Below are positions 56,501-64,000 of a DNA stretch of 64,000 bases, piece by piece. This DNA comes from Argopecten irradians. Its lineage: Eukaryota > Mollusca > Bivalvia > Pectinida > Pectinidae. The stretch spans positions 46,428,284 to 46,492,283 of the forward strand of contig NC_091136.1 of the NCBI RefSeq assembly GCF_041381155.1, written 5' to 3'. The notes below the pieces were generated by a model. That model was given only the letters and a program-made list of their open reading frames with translations. It ran no database searches and was not told the DNA's origin. Both the position numbers and the translations under genes were made by a program. The stretch's first letter is position 1. Each line of letters begins with the position of its first letter.

Positions 56501-56700
56501 ACTCAGCTATGTATTTTGCGCACTTCCCTTACGTACACTGAATAATCTCCATTCACATGTACTGCAAACTGTTACTATTGCGGTAATCACGTTTTGGAAA
56601 CTTTGCACTAATTATATTTTCTGTAGTAAAACAATTCTGAATGCGTTAACATACCATAGCGTTATATTGTACAGATTTAATTTTGAGCTAAATTTGACTG
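53570..56700. other. intergenic interval without a supported gene
   Basis: Three loosely similar blocks (GTCAARCYGYCAYAGTGTGTCG-like) lie about 105 bp apart at 54460-54720, suggesting an old tandem repeat. A 97-codon minus-strand frame at 55837-56130 has balanced codon use but no recognised domain and no visible partner exons, so it is left uncalled. Confidence 0.4.
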
Positions 56701-56714
56701 CGCGAAAATACATA

Positions 56715-57088
56715 GTTCACAGTATACTAACTAAATGTGCACGCAGTTCACAGTATACTTACTACACGTGTACGCACTTTACAGTATACTAAGTACACGT
56801 GTACGTAGTTCACAGTATACTTACTACATGTGTACGCAGTTTACAGTATACTTTCTACACGTGTACGTAGTTCACAGTATACTTACTACACGTGTACGCA
56901 GTTTACAGTATACTTACTACACGTGTACGTAGTTCACAGTATACTTACTACACGTATACGCAGTTTACAGTATACTAAGTACACGTGTACTTAACTCACA
57001 GTATACTAACTGCACGTGTACGTAGTTCACAGTATACTTACTACACGTGTACGTAGTTCACAGTATACTTACTACACGTGTACGTGAA
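56715..57088. repeat. 31-bp minisatellite with two palindromic cores
   Basis: About 12 copies of a unit close to CACGTGTACGTAGTTCACAG then TATACTTACTA. Each unit contains ACACGTGT and GTATAC palindromes. GCAGTTTACAG and GTAGTTCACAG variants alternate through part of the array, hinting at a 62-bp higher-order unit. Confidence 0.9.
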
Positions 57089-57094
57089 CACTGC

Positions 57095-58690
57095 ATCCAC
57101 ATATTATGCCACACCCTATCAACATTTAATGCCACACTTCATCAACATCATATCAAACTTCATTAATAATCCATAATCATACTGCATCACATATCACACT
57201 TCATCAACGTCTCATGCCACATTTCATCAACTTTTTATGTAAGTTCAACAATTTTCCTCCATGTCAAACTTAATTTCTATAATGTATAGTCGCCATCCCT
57301 TGGCAACATAGGAATTTGCTTCTGTCGACCAACCGATAAACACGTCGCTGTCCTACGGTTATTTGTGTATTCATCTCAAAGACAAACAGTGACAATGAAG
57401 TGTTGGTTTACGGTACGACATTATATAGAGAAGGTGCTGATTGGAAAGTTATACCTCGACCAACTCAGTGTTAGCCAAATAATCGTGGTAATGTATTCAG
57501 AGACACGCATAGTCTATGTTAAATAGGTTTTGTCAACCAGTAACATGACGATAATGTTCATTACAAGAGAAATTATACCAGCATATCCAGGTCAATTTAA
57601 AATGTGCAACCTGCATTTATGACTTTACAATTATCGATTTCGAAAACAGAAAAAAAGACGAGAAGAGATTCTTTGAAAACGGAATCTTAACACAAAACAA
57701 AAACCAAAAATTCTCAGGAATTATTTTCACCTATTGTTTAGCTAAATCACTAAATTTCATACAAGAATATTGATGTTTTGTTTTGTAAAAATAGACTAAA
57801 AGAACCCCTGCATTTGTCTCCCAAATACTTATGATCATTTATAACCCTATCCTACTCAAATTCAACAAGCTGTGAGGTTTAGACACTTTCTTGACATTTG
57901 AAATCCACACAGTGATTTGAATTTAACCACGTTTGTGGGAACAACTTGTCCCTTTTATGAACTATCTAGTACTAGAAAAACATTAACTGGCGACGGGCTT
58001 TAAACGGGGTGTGATACCAAGATTGATATATTTGTTAATTTCCTTTTTTGGATAAAATAATTAATTCAATCAGCGTCTACATTTTTGAAGAACTTAATTT
58101 ACATGATTAAAATGCAAATAAATAAACATTTATTTTCATAAAATGTATTTCGTTGTATTGCACCTGTAAATTTACACACACCATGTATATTTAAGAGGTT
58201 ATTTTCTCACAATATAATGAATTAAGGACAAATTTGTTCGGTTCAATGATCCAAAGTTGATTTTGGTATTTTATCGTTATTACTTATGGATCTTACTTGG
58301 TATCATGATTAGGGCAGCTGACCTTATGTTATGTTAACGAGAATGACAATAGAAATCCTGATACATGAGTACCTCGGCCTATTTGATATCAATTCAATTT
58401 AACTCACATCCTCATCACGCACACACAACACACCTCAATATTAATTGCATAGGGTCCATCACAAGTATTAATAGACTATCAACGTGTGAACACACACTTC
58501 CACTTATTGTGGTAAAACTGCAACTTTAAATTGTTATCATTTTGCATAAATATAAATAACAACCATTAACAATACTGTATCGTATGATATTATTGTCCTT
58601 AAATATCAAAATGATATTTCGTAATCAATTCATATTTGAGACCATCACCGAAAAGTACCGATATGGTATGAAACAATACCAGAACAATTG
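57095..58690. other. interval downstream of the GPCR
   Basis: Short CACATTTCATCAAC-type direct repeats lie at 57110-57230. The GPCR 3' UTR probably lies at the right end. No gene seen. Confidence 0.4.
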
Positions 58691-58696
58691 GCGAGT

Positions 58697-60184
58697 CTAC
58701 TCCATCAAACTTTGACTTTCCTTAGATGTCGTTTGACTAGTACAGGAGCCATTAAGAACCCCTCGCGACCCTTCCTTCACTGTGTAGGTACTACAGTACG
58801 CTAACCGAGGGGTTACGTCATTCTCTTTACATGAGTTTGTGTGGAGGAGAATGTTGTTTCTGTACACATTTGTCTGATTCTCTGTGGTAGCCACGGGTGA
58901 CACACATTTTTCTATCAGTTTTTTAATGTTATTGCCGGGCACCAAGGCGACAGTCTTTTCTGTGGATCCTGTGCCACCTCTACTGGACTTAGTCCGTTTA
59001 TTGTTAGATGTGTCAACTCCTAATTGACCACCACGAGGTAGTCTTGACACAACTTTCTGACTGACTGATTTGCACGTGACTAGACTATTAAAACACCTAC
59101 TGTACCTGTGTTTCATTTGTCCAATATGTTGGGCGTATATATAAGGGTCAAGAGCACTATTGAGAAACACTAAAGCTATTCCACATAATTTCACTTGGTA
59201 AAGAATAATGGACTCTCCTGTGATAATTTCGATGAACTGTGAAATAATTAACGGCCCCCAGCAGAGTCCCATTGTAAAGATGACCACCAGACACATTGTC
59301 AAAGCCTTGTTGTCCTTGTTCACAAAGGCTTGGCTGGAACACGTACAACAATGGCGGGGTACGGGACTACAACCCTTTTGTGGACTTTCCCGGAGAAATT
59401 CCGAAGTTTGGCTGTCATGACTATCTCCTGGAAATTTGGGGGATGAACCACTCTCTGGAATAAACCTTCCCTGTTTGTGAACTGTCCAGCAAATTACAGC
59501 GTAGGACAGTGTGATCACTACAAAACTCACTATTGTAACTGGCGCTAAGAAGAATAAGACGAAGTTTTGCTGAAAGCGGTTGGGACTGTTGATAATAGGT
59601 TGACACGTTCCCGATTGTTCATTCCAGTCCAGCGTCACGTGGAGGGTTCCGCCTAAGGACACTGACAAACTCACAATCCAGATCATCCCTAAAATTATCC
59701 CAGTACGTTTAAGCGTTAACGATCCTCTGGCCCGGCCGATCACACGGGACAAACGATGGAGGGCAATGGCTACCAAGGTTAATAATGACAGCATTCCACT
59801 GATTGTACCCATAAACAGGATACTTCCACAAAATGTTACCGGAGTTGGAGGGTCCGAGTACAAAAGGAACATGAAAATTGGAGCCAAGCACGTGCATGTG
59901 AGGAAATCTGCCCCTGCCAGGTTCAGCACCAGCACGTCAAAGTTTGTTCGTAATTTTTTCCATTTAAGGGCAGATAGCAAAACAATTCCATTGCCTACGC
60001 AGCCCAGTAGTAGGACAAAAATGATAAGAACGGTACAAACTGCAAGTGAGGCTGTGTGTACGTGTCCCTTAAAATAGATCGATTCGGTAGTTTGGCTACA
60101 GTTGGATCGTACAGGATCACGGAACTCCCGATACTGAAACATAATGTCCGACATAGTTTCGTTACAATCGGAACATTTTAACAA
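58697..60184 (-). CDS. single-exon class A (rhodopsin-family) GPCR, orphan
   Basis: An uninterrupted 495-aa seven-transmembrane receptor. Visible signatures: two N-glycosylation sites before TM1 (Asn8, Asn28), GN in TM1 (64-65), LNLAGAD in TM2 (Asp93), the disulphide pair Cys119 and Cys194, HRL (143-145) at the end of TM3 in place of DRY, CWGP in TM6 (308-311) and NSALDPYIY in TM7 (342-350). The third intracellular loop is about 55 residues and Ser/Cys-rich; the C-tail is about 140 residues, Ser/Thr-rich. The KLRTNFDVLVLNL stretch recalls the GPR84/Tre1/moody group, which also departs from DRY, but a ligand cannot be named. The start is the first ATG in frame. Lack of introns is common for class A receptors. 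Confidence 0.93.
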   Translation of the reverse strand: MLKCSDCNETMSDIMFQYREFRDPVRSNCSQTTESIYFKGHVHTASLAVCTVLIIFVLLLGCVGNGIVLLSALKWKKLRTNFDVLVLNLAGADFLTCTCLAPIFMFLLYSDPPTPVTFCGSILFMGTISGMLSLLTLVAIALHRLSRVIGRARGSLTLKRTGIILGMIWIVSLSVSLGGTLHVTLDWNEQSGTCQPIINSPNRFQQNFVLFFLAPVTIVSFVVITLSYAVICWTVHKQGRFIPESGSSPKFPGDSHDSQTSEFLRESPQKGCSPVPRHCCTCSSQAFVNKDNKALTMCLVVIFTMGLCWGPLIISQFIEIITGESIILYQVKLCGIALVFLNSALDPYIYAQHIGQMKHRYSRCFNSLVTCKSVSQKVVSRLPRGGQLGVDTSNNKRTKSSRGGTGSTEKTVALVPGNNIKKLIEKCVSPVATTENQTNVYRNNILLHTNSCKENDVTPRLAYCSTYTVKEGSRGVLNGSCTSQTTSKESQSLME

Positions 60185-60185
60185 T

Positions 60186-63100
60186 GTGTGATCAATTGGG
60201 TATCCTCAGCATATACTTCAGACGAGCCGTTCGTTACACTAAAATCCGAGATATGCTCACAGTTTAGATTTAATAGACACTACACAACACAGTCGGGAAA
60301 GTCGTTCAGCTCAGAGTCACAGTGGTTCACGAACTATCAATTTGTTCCGCCGTCGAATTACTTTATAAGTCCCAACAGTTTGATTTCTGGACGGTGTAAT
60401 CCGTCTTAAATGGCGGCGTTGTTCACGAGTAATTGACCGTACGATGTTTTTGTCGCGGCAAGAACAATATCCATTTAAATGTTATGAAGGTTGACAGGTA
60501 AGCCATGGACGACCCGTCATTATTCCAATTGACAGGCCATGTACTGGGTGTACCCCGTTATCAACAGGGCCTCGCACGCGCAGTACAAACTCGCCTCGAT
60601 AATACCACAGGGAATTTTAAAGCAGTTTAGATGTCATAAATTTCTTTAAACAAAGTCTTAACTGTACCTCACTATCGTTCCGTGTTTATATGTCCTTGTC
60701 GCAGATTCGTAGCAACAGGATATGTTTCAGATCGTTGCCTTCATACTCTCTTGTCTTTTCCTGTGTTGCTTGGCAGTGTATTTACGATGTGCGGAGCTCG
60801 ATAGTTCAGCGATCACTGAAGAAATACTGAGTTCTGATCGGTCTACATAGGCCCCATTGTCAATAACGGCCGATCGTACACAACCCTGTAATTATCTCTC
60901 CAGTCAAAATTATTATCCAGCTAAATTGCTCTCTTGCCCAGTAATGTGTGGGACACTCGTATGCTCGCGATAAATCAAACAGACTGGCAACGCTTATATT
61001 GTTGCAGTCCAATACTACACGCTAGCTTTGGGTGATTGGAAATCTCTACAAATACTCACATGAAAGAACATTTAAAAAACCAATTATGTTTATTTTTTGC
61101 CTTTTTCGCTAGTTTCAATCGGAGTAAAATGACTGCATATGACCTATAGGTAATCATTCATCCATTAGAAAAGTGTTCGCTTTCTTGACAAAGCCGGCAG
61201 AATACAAGTATAAAGTGTGTATATACCGGGTGGATAGACTAGGGTGATGGCTGCGGCTGACAAGCTATCATTACCGGTGATATTTGATAGTGGTACGGAC
61301 GAGCGCTGACGGGGTACGCTAGCCCTACTGGTGATTTTTACTGTTCCTTTGTCCTTCTGTCACGGCTTTGTGGTAACCCTGAGTCCGTCATTTCTCGGCT
61401 TTTCGTGCCTTGCGATGGCCCCCATCATATAGAGACAGTCTGTGTGATCTCCAGTGTATTAACTTCCCCTCTTCTTTATAGCACTAAACACTGTTTTTTC
61501 GCTTGAGATAGTCCTTTAACACACCTGTAATAGAGAAAAGAAAGCCAGGTAGAAAATTGTCAATAGTGAATTTGATCTCTTCACAAAGGCATATAAAGAC
61601 GGGCTCTCAAAATATTTGTTCTTTTCTAGCTTCTTATAGCGTCTTGACAGCGCCGTGTTGAATGCTTTTGACAAAGATTTCAGTTCAAGTGTTGATCTTA
61701 AAGCGACAAGGTGTTTTTGTTCAGACAATATTTAACGTAGTCTGATCACAAAGCCGGGTTGGATGTCTGCTATGTACAACAGTGTATATCTATAAGAGAC
61801 GGTGAGAGTGACGGGCGGGGATTATAACTTGCAGTGCAATGTGTTATATTGAGGAACAAATCGGCTATCGGGGTAGGACATCCCATTAGCAATGGCGACA
61901 CAGGGATTTATAGTCGCCCCATCTCAGTGCTTAGGCTTAATCTTAAGGAGAATAAAGTCAGTGTATTGGGACAGAGATCACACACATGCCGCTCCCTCTG
62001 GCTATTTCCCTAAACATGTACTCGCCAGATAGACCTGTAATACGGTGGGATAATCTTACTCGGGTACAAAGCCGTATGTATATTTACTAGTCTGACGTCC
62101 AGGTTCTACATATCAATTATAATTGGAATTTCTGACCTTCGGCTATGATAAAGATACCTTAATCCACCATGGTCAAAATTCCTTCCCCAGGAAGACAATG
62201 CTTCAAACATTTCGTAAAATGGCAACTCATACCCAATACAATGTCAAATAAATCAAAACTAGCATCAGATGTATAGAGAGAGAAGATGTATTACATTTCA
62301 TACATTTAAAGTCTGAATGGCACATACACCACTGTTAAACCATAACATTACATTTACATCAACATTATGTATAAGGAATCCACTAATATTTGTAAAAAAA
62401 ATGCCAAAATGATATGGAGAACAGAACTACATAAGATGAGCATCTTTAACACATTTGAAAGTAATTATTAGTGCTTCAAGTTTAAATATGAGGAAAGTCT
62501 TAAAATGTTGTCAAATCTAATCTTGAATTATGAATGCTTTACTGACTTTTCATTTATATATTTCTATTTTATCTAAAAGTTTGTGATCTACTCAGAAACA
62601 TTACCGATTCAAGCGAATTCTGAAAGGGGGAGACTGAAACGTGATTCAGTCTCATTTCGTACTAATACAGCAGTACACACACACCTTGTGTGATTGTTTT
62701 AGACGTTTTTGTTAACATGATCAGGGTTCGGAAGACGTTAGAAAATGTTATTCTGTGGAGGGCTACGTCTAATTCCCAACACTTCTGTTTTCATTCTACC
62801 AGGTTTTTTTTTATACCCATTAATCCACCGGCTGTATCCATCAAATCCATTTTACTGCCTTGCGCAATTTCCCCTGTCGGTACATTGCAAGCCCTGATAA
62901 GCATGGGTCGTTCCGGGGTGATTTTATAGATACCGGGATTTGATAAAGTCATTTAGCTATCAGAGAGCGTTCAGCATGCGATGCTGATATAGACCCTGCA
63001 TGTCAATCATTTGATCAACGGTGTGGACCTAGGATTTAGCGATAAAAAACCGGTGACGGCTAAAAGAGATGGGCGTACTTCTTTTTTCCCAAGCTGCATA

Positions 63101-63850
63101 AAATGCAGCAACAAAAACGAGTTTCACAGATATGGTATAAGATCATGTATAGGTTGTATATATTCTTATGTCAAACCAGACCCACTCGATTGTCTGAGAA
63201 AGGTGTTGCTGATTCATGTAATAAACTTTCAGTGGCAAACATATCTTTATGAGTCTCGATTAAAATAATTAGTAATACACATGCTACCAGTATTATCAAA
63301 AGCTTCAAAACAATGACGTCATAGCGGTATTATAGACTGTCGCATCTATGATAAAAGCAATATAAAAATAATGTGATACATTATCGATGCTATTTTTTAT
63401 AGTTAATCAGCATTCTTTTCATGTTTTTTTTTCAAAAACTGTTTCGACACCAGCCACATAAATGACATTAAACAATCCAGCAATATAGCTTTATCGTGAC
63501 AATATGTAATTGGAAGGTAGTGATTGTTCCTGTGACAGGCTATACGACTCCTCGATAAAGATAATACTTGGCCCTAACATTGCAGTAATGCATTCTAGTC
63601 ATTGTGGTGGATTTAGGCTGGATTGCTTTATTAGTTTCATCGTCGGAGACTCATGGCTGATTGCACTACGCTACTCTACACTTATCATTCTCCAAAGAGG
63701 TGTGGTAAGTGTAGCGTAGTATATGACTTCAAATAACGTCTTCTGTTCATATCTAATGGTTATGATGAATTGTACTTTTGTACTTGTGTCAGAATTGTTT
63801 ATACCTTGGACATCGCACTGTAAGTTAGGACTGAGGCAAAAAGAAAATGT
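60186..63850. other. upstream region of the GPCR, no gene seen
   Basis: Should hold the GPCR promoter and any 5' non-coding exons. All frames are short and lack motifs. A small inverted repeat (ACTACGCTAC...TAAGTGTAGCGTAGT) lies at 63665-63720. Confidence 0.4.
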
Positions 63851-63860
63851 CTGTATAGGG

Positions 63861-64000
63861 ATACATTGGCAAAAAATAGAGTCGGTAGGTCGGGGATCTT
63901 TTTTTAGTGTCACTCTAAAGTAATGGCCAGAACCGGAGTCTGTGATCAAAATCCCGACTTTTAATTTTTTTTTCGTAGAAAAGTGGAAAAAAATTAGGGT
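63861..64000. repeat. dispersed repeat, TACATTGGCAAAAAA family, copy 2 (cut by window end)
   Basis: Shares with 30581-30770, in the same order and orientation, TACATTGGCAAAAAA, GTCGGTAGGTCG, GAACCGGAGTCTGTGATC, TTTTTTTTCGTAGAAAAGTG and AATTAGGGT. Confidence 0.75.

Noticed and set aside
59766-60077. 103-residue plus-strand frame
   Set aside because: Antisense to the GPCR coding sequence.

Overview
This is a eukaryotic, intron-rich, AT-rich nuclear window. It most likely comes from a bivalve mollusc. The tandem-repeat elements carry GACGG microsatellites and GGCCC/GGGCC terminal hairpins like the 'pearl'/HINE elements described in bivalves. There are also many small inverted-repeat elements, and the splice sites are ordinary GT-AG. 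A scallop-like animal would fit, but the species cannot be fixed from the sequence. All four supported host genes lie on the minus strand.

Layout: (1) 0.2-3.9 kb holds a decayed Penelope-like retroelement carrying an inner 1.4-kb insertion and a 130-bp inverted-repeat insertion. (2) 3.9-10 kb is non-coding, with two MITEs and a 21-bp satellite. (3) 10.1-29.4 kb is a complete 12-exon gene for a GALNT7-type polypeptide N-acetylgalactosaminyltransferase (629 aa). Its introns are packed with tandem-repeat elements and MITEs. (4) 29.4-37.2 kb is intergenic, with a foldback element, a LINE 3' fragment and a 31-bp minisatellite. (5) 37.2-48.1 kb holds two tandem 7-exon genes for divergent Rab/Ras-like small GTPases with identical intron positions and C-terminal CaaX boxes. 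The downstream copy (37.2-42.4 kb) has strongly altered switch regions; the upstream copy (44.2-48.1 kb) is more conventional. (6) 48.1-58.7 kb is intergenic, with a LINE fragment split by a hairpin-headed element, a second such element, an inverted copy of a tandem-repeat element and two minisatellites. (7) 58.7-60.2 kb is a single-exon class A GPCR (495 aa) with an unusual HRL in place of DRY. (8) 60.2-64 kb shows no gene; it ends in a truncated dispersed repeat also present at 30.6 kb.

The genes do not form a pathway: a Golgi glycosyltransferase, a pair of membrane-targeted GTPases and a receptor are simply neighbours. The most interesting host signal is the GTPase pair. Both copies lack the catalytic switch II glutamine, and one copy appears to read its switch I core in a shifted frame through compensating indels and to have lost the DxxG aspartate. 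The most interesting mobile-DNA signals are two families of tandem-repeat elements sharing one architecture, one copy bounded by a 39-bp direct repeat, and two hairpin-headed element copies. All exon boundaries were read by eye from splice sites and family conservation; no database search was possible.
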